A stretch of DNA of 64,000 nucleotides. Source: Scatosoma sp045537295 (GTDB lineage: Bacteria > Bacillota > Clostridia > Christensenellales > Borkfalkiaceae). This document shows, piece after piece, positions 43,108 to 52,611 of the stretch (position 1 is the first letter of the stretch; each line of letters begins with the position of its first letter). Made by a program: the position numbers and the translations under genes. Location of the stretch: NCBI GenBank assembly GCA_045537295.1, contig JAZSPG010000070.1, forward strand, positions 38,593 to 102,592. Reading direction: 5' to 3'. The notes below the pieces were generated by a model. That model was not told the DNA's origin, ran no database searches, and was given only the letters and a program-made list of their open reading frames with translations.

Positions 43108-44871
43108 ATGAAGACGATTTTAAGGTATTTCAAAAATTATAAATGGCAAAGCGTGTTAGGTCCGCTGTTTAAGCTTTTAGAGGCTACTTTTGAGCTGTTA
43201 GTCCCGTTTGTCGTCGGTTTAATCGTCGATAAGGGTTTGGGCGCGAATATCAACGGCGCGTACCCGAACGCGAACAAGGGCTATATCGTGGGTATGGCGT
43301 TGCTCCTCGCGGGGTTTGGGCTGTTCGGGTTTTTGTTCTCGGTGACGGCGCAGTATTTCTCGGCGCGGGTGGCGACGGGCGTTTCCGCCGATTTGCGCAG
43401 GGATTTGTTCAAAAAAATCCAGTCGCTTTCGTATAAGGATTTGGACGGGCTGGGCTCGGCGACGATGCTTACGCGAATGACGAGCGATATCGACAAACTG
43501 CAATCGGGGATAAACCTTGCTTTGCGCTTGTTTTTGCGTTCGCCGTTTATCGTGTTCGGCGCGATGGCGACGGCGTGCCTTATCGACCCGAGTTCATTCG
43601 GCGTGTTCGCAGTGACTATCGTAGCGCTTGCCGTGGTGGTGTACGCGATAATGTTCGCGTGTATGCCACTTTACAAAAAAACGCAGGAAAAATTAGACGA
43701 GGTGTTGCTTTCCACCCGCGAAAACCTTACGGGCGCGCGGGTGATACGCGCGTTCTGTCACGAGGACGAGGAACAGGAAATTTTTACGAGTCGCAACCAA
43801 ACGCTCACCAAGGGCAGAAAATTCGTCGGCGCGATTGCGACGGTTACCAACCCGCTTACCTACGTTATCGTCAATTTCGCGATTATCGCGTTGCTTTGGT
43901 CGGGCGCGATTAAGGTGAATAGCGGGACGCTTTCGCAAGGGAGCGTGATTGCGTTATACAATTTAATGGGCCAAATTTTAATCGAGCTTATCAAACTCGC
44001 CAACCTTATCGTGACGGTGACGAAAGCGGGCGCGTGCGGAAGTCGCGTTGCGTCCGTTTTGAAATTAGAGCCCTCTTTAACCGTCGTAAAAACGGACGGA
44101 GCACAACCTAAAAAACAAGAAAACGCGCCGTTTATCGCGTTCGAGGGGGTGGGCTTACAATACAATGCGGGCGCAGAACCTGCTTTGAAGGATATTTCCT
44201 TTACCGTAGAGCGCGGACAAACGGTGGGCGTTATCGGCGGTACGGGGAGCGGGAAAACTTCGCTCGTCAATTTAATACCGCATTTTTACGACGCGAGTGA
44301 AGGGTGCGTGCTAATCGAGGGGCAAAGCGTGCAATCGGAAAGTTTGCAGGGCTTTTTAAGAACGCGTATCGGTATCGTACCGCAAAAAGCGGTGCTGTTT
44401 AAGGGTACGCTGAAAGAGAATTTGCTTTGGGGGGACAAAACGGCGACGGACGAACGGCTTTGGGAAGCGCTTGCGCTGGCGTGCGCGGACGGGTTCGTGC
44501 GCGAAAAGGGCGGTTTGGATATCCCTGTCGAACAGGGCGGTAAAAACTTTTCGGGCGGGCAAAAACAGCGTTTGACGATAGCGCGGGCGTTAGTTAGAAA
44601 CCCTGAAATTTTGATTTTGGACGACAGTAGTTCGGCGCTCGACTACGCGACGGACGCGGAGCTTAGAAAAAATGTCCGCGCCTTGAAAACGACGAGCTTT
44701 ATCGTTTCGCAACGCGCCTCGTCCGTAATGCACGCCGATAAAATTATCGTCTTGGACGACGGCGTTGCCGTGGGGCAGGGTACGCACGAACAGCTTATGG
44801 CTTGTTGCGAGGTATACCGTGAAATCTATTTTTCGCAATACGGCGAAGAAGAAGGGGGTGACGCGGTATGA
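43108..44871 (+). CDS. ABC exporter half-transporter, degenerate catalytic site
   Basis: One half of a heterodimeric type IV ABC exporter (drug, lipid or peptide efflux). Six membrane helices (residues 1-~320) precede an ATPase domain with Walker A GGTGSGKTS, signature FSGGQKQR and Walker B LILDDSS. After Walker B there is Asp instead of catalytic Glu, and the switch loop reads VSQRAS with Gln instead of His, so this half provides the non-hydrolytic site, as in BmrCD or TM287/288. 587 residues. ATG 43108 lies almost at the predicted transcript start; GGGAAAG upstream would be mostly untranscribed. It overlaps the partner gene by 4 bp. Confidence 0.92.
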   Translation: MKTILRYFKNYKWQSVLGPLFKLLEATFELLVPFVVGLIVDKGLGANINGAYPNANKGYIVGMALLLAGFGLFGFLFSVTAQYFSARVATGVSADLRRDLFKKIQSLSYKDLDGLGSATMLTRMTSDIDKLQSGINLALRLFLRSPFIVFGAMATACLIDPSSFGVFAVTIVALAVVVYAIMFACMPLYKKTQEKLDEVLLSTRENLTGARVIRAFCHEDEEQEIFTSRNQTLTKGRKFVGAIATVTNPLTYVIVNFAIIALLWSGAIKVNSGTLSQGSVIALYNLMGQILIELIKLANLIVTVTKAGACGSRVASVLKLEPSLTVVKTDGAQPKKQENAPFIAFEGVGLQYNAGAEPALKDISFTVERGQTVGVIGGTGSGKTSLVNLIPHFYDASEGCVLIEGQSVQSESLQGFLRTRIGIVPQKAVLFKGTLKENLLWGDKTATDERLWEALALACADGFVREKGGLDIPVEQGGKNFSGGQKQRLTIARALVRNPEILILDDSSSALDYATDAELRKNVRALKTTSFIVSQRASSVMHADKIIVLDDGVAVGQGTHEQLMACCEVYREIYFSQYGEEEGGDAV

Positions 44872-46631
44872 AAAACGCAAAAAAGCAAAATAAAGGTACG
44901 CTTTCGCGTGTGTTGCGTTACGTTGGGAAATACCCCTTTGCGCTCGTCGGGTCGTTGCTGTTCTCGCTCGTTTGCGTGGGGGCGACCTTGTTGATTCCCG
45001 TGTTCTTCGGGGACGCAATCGATTGCATAATCGAGGCGGGCAAGGTGGATTTTAGTGCGTTAAAGCATTTGTTCGTCAAAACGGGTGCGAGCGCGCTTAT
45101 AGCGGGGCTTTGTCAATGGCTTGCGGGGCTTTGCAATAATAAAATTTCGTGTAGCGTGGTGCGCGATTTACGCGCGGACGCGTTTGCGAAAATTTCTAAA
45201 CTTCCGTTATCGTATATAGACACCCACCCGCACGGCGATACGGTGAGTAGGGTGATTGCCGACGCCGACCAGTTTTCAGAGGGCTTGCTTATCGGGTTTA
45301 CGCAATTTTTCACAGGCGTCGTCACTATACTCGGTACGCTTGGGTTTATGCTTATCACCAACGCAAAAATCGGTTTGGCGGTGGTGGTGCTTACCCCGTT
45401 GTCCGTGCTGATTGCGCGGTTTGTGGCGACGCATACGCATAAATTTTTCGTCGAGCAAACGAAAACGCGCGGGGAACAGACGGCGTTTGCCGAAGAGGCG
45501 ATTTCGGGCTTAAAGACCACGCAGGCGTTTGCGCGCGAAGCGGAAAACGAGGAAAAGTTCGACCAAATGAACGCAAGACTGCAAAAGGCGTCGCTAAAAG
45601 CCACCTTTTATTCCTCGCTCGTCAATCCGTCCACGCGGTTTATCAATAATTTGATATACGCCGTAGTCGCGCTTATCGGCGCGATAGAGGTAGCCAACGG
45701 TTCGGTGGTGTGGGGTACGGCGTTTACCGTCGGCGGTTTAACCAAGTTCCTGTCCTACACAAATCAATACACAAAACCTTTCAACGAGATTTCAGGGGTT
45801 ATCACCGAGCTGAAAAGCGCGCTCACCTGCGCGGAACGCATTTTCGAGCTGATAGACGAGGAAGAAGAGGTTTCGGATAAGGCGAATAAAACGCTGGGCA
45901 GGGCGCAGGGCGAGGTTTCGCTAAATAGCGTGTATTTTTCATACGATAAAAACCGCAAACTAATTGAGGATTTGTCTTTGCAGGTGGCGCAAGGCAAGCG
46001 CGTGGCGATTGTCGGCAGGACGGGTAGCGGGAAAACGACGCTCATCAATTTACTAATGCGTTTTTACGACACGGACGCGGGCGCGGTGAAAGTAGACGGC
46101 GAGGATATCAAAGGTTTGACGAGGACCTCGCTTCGCGAAAATTACGGTATGGTTTTACAGGAAACTTGGTTAAAGAGCGGTACGGTAAAGGAAAATTTAC
46201 TTTTTGGTAAGGCGGACGCGACGGACGAGGAACTAATACGAGCGTCCAAAGCGACGCGGGCGCACGCGTTTATCAAGCGTTTGGAAAAGGGTTACGATAC
46301 GCCGTTGTCGCAAGAGGGCGGGGATTTGTCCGAAGGGCAAAAACAACTGCTTTGTATCACGCGCGTGATGCTGAGCCTACCGCCTATGCTTATTTTGGAC
46401 GAGGCGACCTCGTCTATCGATACGCGGACGGAGCTGAAAATTTCCGACGCGTTCCATAAACTTATGTTAGGCAGAACGAGCTTTATCGTCGCGCACAGAC
46501 TTTCGACCGTGCGTAGCGCGGATATCATTTTGGTGATGGAAAACGGCAGGGTGGTGGAAAAGGGTACGCACGAAGAACTGTTGCGAAAAAACGGCGCGTA
46601 CAAGACGCTGTATAACGGTCAATTTTCTTAA
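44868..46631 (+). CDS. ABC exporter half-transporter, catalytic partner
   Basis: Partner of the preceding gene, also 587 residues. Membrane domain then ATPase with Walker A GRTGSGKTT, Walker B LILDEATSS with the catalytic Glu, and switch His in VAHRLS. The signature reads LSEGQKQLL, with Glu for the second Gly, which is typical of the consensus/degenerate split in heterodimers. ATG 44868 overlaps the previous stop; GGGGGTGA upstream. The substrate cannot be read from sequence; no regulator gene lies adjacent. Confidence 0.93.
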   Translation: MKNAKKQNKGTLSRVLRYVGKYPFALVGSLLFSLVCVGATLLIPVFFGDAIDCIIEAGKVDFSALKHLFVKTGASALIAGLCQWLAGLCNNKISCSVVRDLRADAFAKISKLPLSYIDTHPHGDTVSRVIADADQFSEGLLIGFTQFFTGVVTILGTLGFMLITNAKIGLAVVVLTPLSVLIARFVATHTHKFFVEQTKTRGEQTAFAEEAISGLKTTQAFAREAENEEKFDQMNARLQKASLKATFYSSLVNPSTRFINNLIYAVVALIGAIEVANGSVVWGTAFTVGGLTKFLSYTNQYTKPFNEISGVITELKSALTCAERIFELIDEEEEVSDKANKTLGRAQGEVSLNSVYFSYDKNRKLIEDLSLQVAQGKRVAIVGRTGSGKTTLINLLMRFYDTDAGAVKVDGEDIKGLTRTSLRENYGMVLQETWLKSGTVKENLLFGKADATDEELIRASKATRAHAFIKRLEKGYDTPLSQEGGDLSEGQKQLLCITRVMLSLPPMLILDEATSSIDTRTELKISDAFHKLMLGRTSFIVAHRLSTVRSADIILVMENGRVVEKGTHEELLRKNGAYKTLYNGQFS

Positions 46632-46646
46632 AAAACGGATAAAAAT

Positions 46647-48272
46647 ATGCGTAAAGAAATAGCAAAAAAACAAAAGAAAACGAAAACGAGCATTCGCGGT
46701 AAATACGCGTTACAGCTTATCCTCGTCGGTGCGGTGACGGGGGTGTTTGCGGGCGCGGTGACGAGCTTGTTTAATATTTTAGCACATATCGGCGAGGCGT
46801 TTTCCCGCGGGGCGTATGCGTTCGTGCGCGAAAATCCCGCGTTTATTCCCCTGCTCGTCTTGGCACTGGGACTGGGTGCGTTTTTTATCGGCGTGTTCGC
46901 GGAAATTTCCTTTGTTACGCGCGGTTGCGGTATACCGCAAGCCGAGGGCGCGACGCGCGGGTTCGTGCGGTTTAGGTGGTTTAAGGACGCGACGGCGACT
47001 TTTGCAAGCTGTCTTTTGAGTATCTTTTTGGGCTTGTCTATCGGTGCGGAAGGACCGAGTGTGCTTATCGGCGCGTGCGTGGGCGACGGCGTGGCTTCGA
47101 CTACGCACAGGAACGAGATGATAAAGCGTTATCAAATTACGGGCGGGGCTTGTACGGGCTTGGCGGTGGCGGGTAACGCGCCGTTGACGGGTATTATTTT
47201 CGCGTTCGAGGAAGCGCATAAGCGCTTTACCCCCGAGGTGTTTATTTGTGCGTTTTCGTCCGTCATTTTCGGTATGCTGACGCGCACGGCAATTTATTCG
47301 GCGTTCGGGTTAAATCTTGAAGTGGCGTTCGGTTCGTACGCATTTTTCGAGTTGCCCTTGACCGCGTATGCGTTCGTCGTTTTGTCAGGGGCGGTTTGCG
47401 GGCTTTTCGGCGTTTTGTTTTACAAAGCTTGTTTTTGGGTGCGCCGTCTTTTTAAGAAAATCCAAACGAAAAAAACCAAGTATAACCACGCGATAAGCAT
47501 TGCAATCGCCGTGCTTTTGGGAGGTATCGTATCCTTCGTCGCGACCGGCGTTATGGGCGGTGGACACGAGCTTATCCATTCGCTCGGCTCGCTCGGCGGT
47601 ACGGGCGAAACGCATATGCAAAGCGTGTGGGGCTTGTCGCTGGTTTTGTCCTTAGTCATTATTTTGGTTTTGAAATTTTTGATAACGACGGTAAACGTCG
47701 GGGCGGGCATACCTTGCGGGATTTTTATCCCGATTATCGCGACAGGCGCGTGTTTGGGCGGACTTTTGAATAGCGCGTGGACGGCGCTCGGAATGGACGG
47801 TAAGTACGCCGATTTGATGATTATGCTTTGTATGTCGGCGTATTTTGCGACCATCGTCAAAGCACCCCTCACCGCTATCGTGATGATTTGCGAGTTTACG
47901 GGCAGTTTTGCACCCCTGCTCCCCGTCGTGATTGCCGTTTCGATAGGCTATATAATCGGCGATATTTTCCGCTTGGACGGTATTTACGAAGAACTTTTAG
48001 AAATCTACGAACGCGAAAGCGGTTTCCACGAACAGGCGGTAAGAGAGGTATATACCTTTACCGTCACGCACGGCGCGATAGCCGAAAAACGCGAAATCCG
48101 CGACGTATTGTGGCCGTCGGGGGCGCGGGTTGTAGAAATTAAACGGGGCGATGAAGTGATTTTGCCTGACGGCGATACCGTTTTGGTTAAGGGCGATATA
48201 TTAACGATTGTCTGCAAAACGCCCGACCATCAAAAAGTCAAGGACGAGCTTACGCATATCCTCGGCGAATAA
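46647..48272 (+). CDS. ClC-family anion/proton antiporter with C-terminal TrkA_C domain
   Basis: ClC channel/transporter. The anion filter blocks are present as GCGIPQAEG, GAEGPSVLIG and GIPCGIFIP. The gating Glu in GAEGP and the internal proton Glu in IIFAFEEAH are both kept, which points to H+/anion exchange rather than a passive channel; Arg of the usual GREGP is replaced by Ala. About residues 460-541 form a soluble TrkA_C/RCK_C-type domain (RVVEIKRGDEVILPDGDTVLVKGD), a likely ligand sensor. ATG 46647, weak ribosome site, 15 bp after the ABC genes. Fluoride-type ClC is unlikely given the motifs. Confidence 0.92.
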   Translation: MRKEIAKKQKKTKTSIRGKYALQLILVGAVTGVFAGAVTSLFNILAHIGEAFSRGAYAFVRENPAFIPLLVLALGLGAFFIGVFAEISFVTRGCGIPQAEGATRGFVRFRWFKDATATFASCLLSIFLGLSIGAEGPSVLIGACVGDGVASTTHRNEMIKRYQITGGACTGLAVAGNAPLTGIIFAFEEAHKRFTPEVFICAFSSVIFGMLTRTAIYSAFGLNLEVAFGSYAFFELPLTAYAFVVLSGAVCGLFGVLFYKACFWVRRLFKKIQTKKTKYNHAISIAIAVLLGGIVSFVATGVMGGGHELIHSLGSLGGTGETHMQSVWGLSLVLSLVIILVLKFLITTVNVGAGIPCGIFIPIIATGACLGGLLNSAWTALGMDGKYADLMIMLCMSAYFATIVKAPLTAIVMICEFTGSFAPLLPVVIAVSIGYIIGDIFRLDGIYEELLEIYERESGFHEQAVREVYTFTVTHGAIAEKREIRDVLWPSGARVVEIKRGDEVILPDGDTVLVKGDILTIVCKTPDHQKVKDELTHILGE

Positions 48273-48301
48273 ACGGGCGAAGATACGGCGTAGCAAAACA
48301 A

Positions 48302-48331
48302 GCATATTTTCCCCTCTTTCTCTCATATAGT
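48302..48331 (+). promoter_or_regulatory. Candidate sigma-E sporulation promoter of yqfCD
   Basis: GCATATT (48302-48308), 15-bp spacer, CATATAGT (48324-48331), close to the sigma-E -35 and -10 patterns. No sigma-A match competes here. Confidence 0.6.
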
Positions 48332-48362
48332 AAGTAGGGAAATTACGGGGAGAGCGGAGAAA

Positions 48363-48623
48363 ATGCGGTTATACGACGAAATTTTCAAGGAAACGGACGG
48401 AATACGGCTGGGTCGGTGGACGGTGGTAGTCAACGGCGGAGGGTATTTCGAGGGCGTGAAAGCGGTGGGCGAGTTTTCGCCTGAGCGGATTGCGTTATAT
48501 TACGGCGCGGGCGTAGCGGAAGTGGAAGGGGAAAACCTTTCTATCAAAAAATACTGCGACGGCGATTTGCAAATTTCGGGGCGGATATCGTCGGTGAAAT
48601 TCCTCTCTAAAAAGGAAGGCTGA
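48363..48623 (+). CDS. yqfC: YabP/YqfC-family sporulation protein
   Basis: An 86-residue member of the YabP/YqfC family, needed in the mother cell during spore formation in Bacillus. The middle shows the family core VVVNGGGYFEGVKAVGEFSPERI, then the beta-rich NLSIKKYCDGDLQISGRI. ATG 48363 after GCGGAG. It is paired with yqfD two bases downstream, the standard order, and a sigma-E-like promoter lies before it. Confidence 0.9.
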   Translation: MRLYDEIFKETDGIRLGRWTVVVNGGGYFEGVKAVGEFSPERIALYYGAGVAEVEGENLSIKKYCDGDLQISGRISSVKFLSKKEG

Positions 48624-48625
48624 GT

Positions 48626-49537
48626 ATGCGGATATTTGCTTTACGCCAAAGAATGTCTATCGAGGGGATTATGCCCGAACGCGCGCTTTTGAAACTGCGC
48701 AGGGCGGGTATCGACCTGTTCGATATCAAAAAACCGCAAAAAAACAGGCTGGATTTCACCGTCGCGCAAAAAGATATGCAAAAAGTTTTTGCAATTTATC
48801 CAAACCTGTGCTATAATAATGTTGGAACTTCGCCGTATACGGCAAAATGCTTGGGGGCGGTGGGCGTAGCCAAATACCTCGCCTTTGCCGTCAAACGCAT
48901 AGGTCTTGTCCTTGGCGCGCTCGTGTTTTTAGGCGGAACGCTAATTTTGGATAATTTCGTGTTCGGCGTAGATTTCGTGGGTTCTGCCGTTTACGCGCGC
49001 GAGGCGCGTATGACGCTTAGCGAGTTCGGTATCAAACCGTTTGCAAGATATACGGGCGGGAACGAGGATTTGATTTGTTCCAAGTTACTTTGCTTGGACG
49101 GCGTGGAATTTTGTTCGGTGAAAAAGAACGGTCTGCGCGTACGCGTGGAAATGCGACTTGGCGAAACGGGCGAGTACAGATTGCAAGCGGGGGATTTAAC
49201 CGCAAAGCGTTCAGGCGAAATTATCGCGCTCACCGCGTTACGCGGTACGCCGTTGAAAGCCAAAGGCGATAAGGTGACGGCGGGCGAAACGCTGGTAGGC
49301 GGTTGGTTCTTAAAAGGCGAAGAACGGATAAGCGTCGAGCCGATTGCAAGGGTGCGTATCGCGTGTCTGCACGAGGCGGAGTATTGCGTAGAGAGCGAGG
49401 AGCAAGCGTTTGCCGAGGCGTATTTGGAGCTGGGGCTTGGCGAGGACGCGGAGATAACCGCGTTGCAAGTGCAAAAAAGCGAAAACGGGTATTTGGTGAA
49501 AATCGAATATATTGCGGTGGAAAGCATAAACTTTTAA
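48626..49537 (+). CDS. yqfD: Sporulation protein YqfD
   Basis: Membrane protein of the YqfD stage-IV sporulation family. N-terminal cytoplasmic domain (~95 residues), one membrane helix (about residues 93-115: IGLVLGALVFLGGTLIL), then an outside domain with POTRA-like and barrel-sandwich parts (LKAKGDKVTAGETLVGGWF). 303 residues, shorter than the ~400 of Bacillus. ATG 48626 follows the yqfC stop directly. Likely co-expressed with yqfC in the mother cell. Confidence 0.9.
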   Translation: MRIFALRQRMSIEGIMPERALLKLRRAGIDLFDIKKPQKNRLDFTVAQKDMQKVFAIYPNLCYNNVGTSPYTAKCLGAVGVAKYLAFAVKRIGLVLGALVFLGGTLILDNFVFGVDFVGSAVYAREARMTLSEFGIKPFARYTGGNEDLICSKLLCLDGVEFCSVKKNGLRVRVEMRLGETGEYRLQAGDLTAKRSGEIIALTALRGTPLKAKGDKVTAGETLVGGWFLKGEERISVEPIARVRIACLHEAEYCVESEEQAFAEAYLELGLGEDAEITALQVQKSENGYLVKIEYIAVESINF

Positions 49538-49571
49538 GGAAGGCTTGCCAAGGGGCGAGCGGGAGGAAATT

Positions 49572-50594
49572 TTGGCGAAAGAGCTGAAAGTAACGGAAAC
49601 GGTAGATACGAAATCGGTGGACAGGCTTGCCCGAATTTTAGGTAATTTTGACGAAAATTTGGAATATTTAACGGCGGAGCTTGGCGTAATTTCCTTCGTC
49701 GAGGGAATGAAAATTCGCTTGGAGGGCGAGGCGAGTGCGGTGAAAATCGGTGCGAAAGCGCTGAGTGCGCTCGTGAAAATGGCGGGCGAGAACGAGGAAA
49801 TTGACAAAAGCCGTATCGCGTATTGTATCGAGCTTGCCAAAGAAGGCAGAGAGGACGAATTGAACGCTTTGTCCGCGGGCGTAGTCGCGATTACGGCGCG
49901 CGGTAAGCAAATCAAATGCAAAACGGTAGGACAAAAATCCTACGTGGACAGTATCAAAAAGAATACCGTGGTATTCGGGGTCGGTCCTGCGGGTACGGGC
50001 AAAACCTACCTCGCCGTGTGTATGGCGGTATCGGCGTTCAAGAGTAAGCAGGTGGAGAAAATCGTGCTGACCCGTCCTGCCGTGGAGGCGGGCGAAAAGC
50101 TGGGGTTCTTGCCAGGGGATTTACAAACCAAAGTAGACCCGTACCTGCGCCCGTTGTACGACGCGTTGCAAGAGCTGTTGGGCTTGGAAACCTACGCGAA
50201 ACTTATGGAGCGCGGAGCTATCGAAGTCGCGCCGTTGGCGTATATGCGGGGCAGAACGCTGTCTAACGCGTTCATTATTTTGGACGAGGCGCAGAACACG
50301 ACGAGAGAGCAAATGAAGATGTTTCTAACGCGTATGGGCGAGGGCAGTAAAGTGGTGGTAACGGGCGACGTCACGCAGATAGACTTGGACGGAAAGCAAA
50401 GCGGACTCGTTCACGCAACGCAAATTTTAGAGGAAGTGGAAGGTATCGGCGTTTGCCGTTTAACCGCCAAAGACGTCGTGCGACACCCGCTCGTGATGCG
50501 GATAATCCGTGCGTACGAGCAAGCGGACGAAACCAAGAAAGAAAAACCCAAAAAACCCGCAAAAACGGGGGATAAGGAGAGTAACGAAGGATGA
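49572..50594 (+). CDS. phoH: PhoH-family ATPase
   Basis: PhoH-like P-loop ATPase, linked to RNA metabolism (possible helicase) in the ybeY-era neighbourhood. Walker A GPAGTGKTYLA lies near residue 142, Walker B IILDEAQNTT near residue 235, and the VVVTGDVTQIDLD sensor block follows; the N-terminal ~110 residues are KH-like. The last ~25 residues are a Lys/Pro-rich tail. I start at TTG 49572 because GGGAGG sits five bases upstream; the TTG at 49545 is less well placed. It overlaps pgpH by 4 bp. Confidence 0.92.
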   Translation: MAKELKVTETVDTKSVDRLARILGNFDENLEYLTAELGVISFVEGMKIRLEGEASAVKIGAKALSALVKMAGENEEIDKSRIAYCIELAKEGREDELNALSAGVVAITARGKQIKCKTVGQKSYVDSIKKNTVVFGVGPAGTGKTYLAVCMAVSAFKSKQVEKIVLTRPAVEAGEKLGFLPGDLQTKVDPYLRPLYDALQELLGLETYAKLMERGAIEVAPLAYMRGRTLSNAFIILDEAQNTTREQMKMFLTRMGEGSKVVVTGDVTQIDLDGKQSGLVHATQILEEVEGIGVCRLTAKDVVRHPLVMRIIRAYEQADETKKEKPKKPAKTGDKESNEG

Positions 50595-52102
50595 CGGAAA
50601 GAGAACGCATAGGACAAGACTGGACGAGGGCGGACGCCTTAAAAAGTGCGCTCTGGTTTTTGTTGCATTTTGCAATTTACGCGGTGTTGGCGCTCGCGTT
50701 GTTGATAGGCGATAAATTTTCGTATATTTTAGAATATTTTTCTAAGGAAGGCGCGAATTATTTATACGCGGGCTTTTGTACGCTGTTGCTATTCACCGTT
50801 ACTTATTTTTATTTCTACTTTGAAAATAAAGAGGTGTTGACGAGCGGGAAAACGATAGCGCTCGTATTTACGATAATCGATTTGCATTTAATATTGTCCT
50901 GTTTGATAGGCTATAAACTCGCCATTTACGCAAGACCGATTGCGCTCGTCGCGCTTTTAACGGTAGTGCTTATCGGTAGGCGCGAGGCGATATTTATGAA
51001 TATCGTCGGCGCGCTGTTGGTGTTCGTTATCGATACCTTCGCAATGCCCGAGGTTAGCAATAAAGAATGTTATTCGTCGCTGATTATCGCGTTTACTGCG
51101 GGTATGATAGCACTGTTTATGGGCAGTCGGGCAAGAACGCGGTTTAGCGTCGTCAAAATCGGTTTGATAATCTTCATTCCGATAGATATCGTTATTTTCC
51201 TTTTGGAAATAACGGGGCTTGTCAACGCGGGCGGTCAGCTTGCGGGCGAACCCACTTGGAACGGTATTTTAACGCAAATGGGCTTTGGGCTTTTCGGCGG
51301 GATTATGTCTACCGTTATTTTCCTTACCGTATTGCCTTTATTCGAGGGGATATTTAACCGTTTGACCGTATTCCGTTTGCGCGAGCTTATCAGTTCGGAC
51401 GCGAAAATTTTGAAAAAACTCAAATCGGAAGCGCCGGGGACGTACAACCATTCCATGATGGTGGCACAGCTTGCGGAGGCGAGCGCGGCGGCGATAGGCG
51501 AAAACGTCGATTTCGCGCGCGCGGCGGCGCTGTACCACGACGTCGGTAAGTTGCATTATCCCGAACATTTCACCGAAAACCAAGGGGATTACAATTTGCA
51601 CGACGAGCTCACGCCCGAACTTTCCGCCGATATTATCCGTTCGCACGCAAAGGACGGGTATACGCTCATTCGCAACCACCACTTGCCCGATTTCCTCGCG
51701 GATATCGCGGTGGAACACCACGGTACGATGCCTATCCGTTATTTCTACGCAAAGGCGCTGAAAATGACGGACGGTGAGCTGAATATCGAGGATTTCTCCT
51801 ATTTAGGTCCGAAACCGCAAACCAAGCTTTCGGCGATTATTATGATATGCGACGCGTCGGAGGCGGCGGTGCGCGCAGTGAACGCAAGAACGCCCGACGA
51901 GGCGGAAAAGGCTATCCGCGCGGTGATTGAAGAGCGTATGGATTTGGAACAATTCGCCGAATGTGATATTACGATGGCGGATTTGACGAAGATACGGCTT
52001 GCGCTCGTCAACGCGCTTACGGGTGTGTACCACCGCCGTATTAAATATCCCAGCATTAAATATCGCCGTACGGAAAGCGGTACGAAAGGGGAGAACGAAT
52101 GA
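50591..52102 (+). CDS. 7TM-HD phosphodiesterase (PgpH/YqfF-like), short form
   Basis: Membrane HD hydrolase; Firmicute homologues degrade c-di-AMP. About seven hydrophobic segments occupy residues ~15-255, and the HD domain follows: NHSMMVAQLAEAS, the HD pair in LYHDVGKL and HHLPDFLADIAVEHHGT. 503 residues is ~200 short of PgpH, because the large extracellular domain between the first and second helices is absent; the protein enters its membrane core almost at once. ATG 50591 overlaps the phoH stop, with AAGG upstream. It lies in the usual phoH-ybeY position. Confidence 0.9.
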   Translation: MTERERIGQDWTRADALKSALWFLLHFAIYAVLALALLIGDKFSYILEYFSKEGANYLYAGFCTLLLFTVTYFYFYFENKEVLTSGKTIALVFTIIDLHLILSCLIGYKLAIYARPIALVALLTVVLIGRREAIFMNIVGALLVFVIDTFAMPEVSNKECYSSLIIAFTAGMIALFMGSRARTRFSVVKIGLIIFIPIDIVIFLLEITGLVNAGGQLAGEPTWNGILTQMGFGLFGGIMSTVIFLTVLPLFEGIFNRLTVFRLRELISSDAKILKKLKSEAPGTYNHSMMVAQLAEASAAAIGENVDFARAAALYHDVGKLHYPEHFTENQGDYNLHDELTPELSADIIRSHAKDGYTLIRNHHLPDFLADIAVEHHGTMPIRYFYAKALKMTDGELNIEDFSYLGPKPQTKLSAIIMICDASEAAVRAVNARTPDEAEKAIRAVIEERMDLEQFAECDITMADLTKIRLALVNALTGVYHRRIKYPSIKYRRTESGTKGENE

Positions 52103-52581
52103 GCAGGTTTTTTATCTACGCGGACGGCGCGGAAATAGAAAATATCCGCCTTTTAGAACTTGAAAAAGCGATAGGGGAATGTGTGGAAAGCGATACCCCG
52201 CTCGCCGTCGAACTTATCGCGGTGGACGAATCGGAAATTAGAACGCTTAACGCGCAAACGCGCGGTATCGATAAGGTGACGGACGTACTTAGTTATCCCG
52301 CGTTAGAGGATATAAAAGGCAAGGCAATCGTGGGCGCACAGCACCCTTTTGAAACGGACGAGGACGGGAATATTTTACTGGGTTCGATAGTCGTTTGTAT
52401 CAAGCGCGCTAAGGAACAGGCGGAGGAATACGGTCATTCGTTGGAGCGCGAACTGCACTATTTAATCGTGCACGGGGTTATGCATTGCTTGGGTTACGAC
52501 CATATCGTAGACGAGGACAAGCGTGAGATGCGCGTTGCGGAAGAACGGGTATTAGAAAAGCTCGGCGTTACGCGCGGTTAA
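52099..52581 (+). CDS. ybeY: Endoribonuclease YbeY
   Basis: Zinc-dependent RNase for 16S rRNA 3' maturation and 70S quality control. The metal site HGVMHCLGYDH (three His) is complete near residue 131; DKVTDVLSYP is the other conserved block. 160 residues. ATG 52099 overlaps the previous stop, with AGGGGAGA upstream. It belongs to the phoH-pgpH-ybeY-era operon. Confidence 0.96.
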   Translation: MSRFFIYADGAEIENIRLLELEKAIGECVESDTPLAVELIAVDESEIRTLNAQTRGIDKVTDVLSYPALEDIKGKAIVGAQHPFETDEDGNILLGSIVVCIKRAKEQAEEYGHSLERELHYLIVHGVMHCLGYDHIVDEDKREMRVAEERVLEKLGVTRG

Positions 52582-52611
52582 TTTACGGGAAAGAGAAATA
52601 AGGAGCAATCA

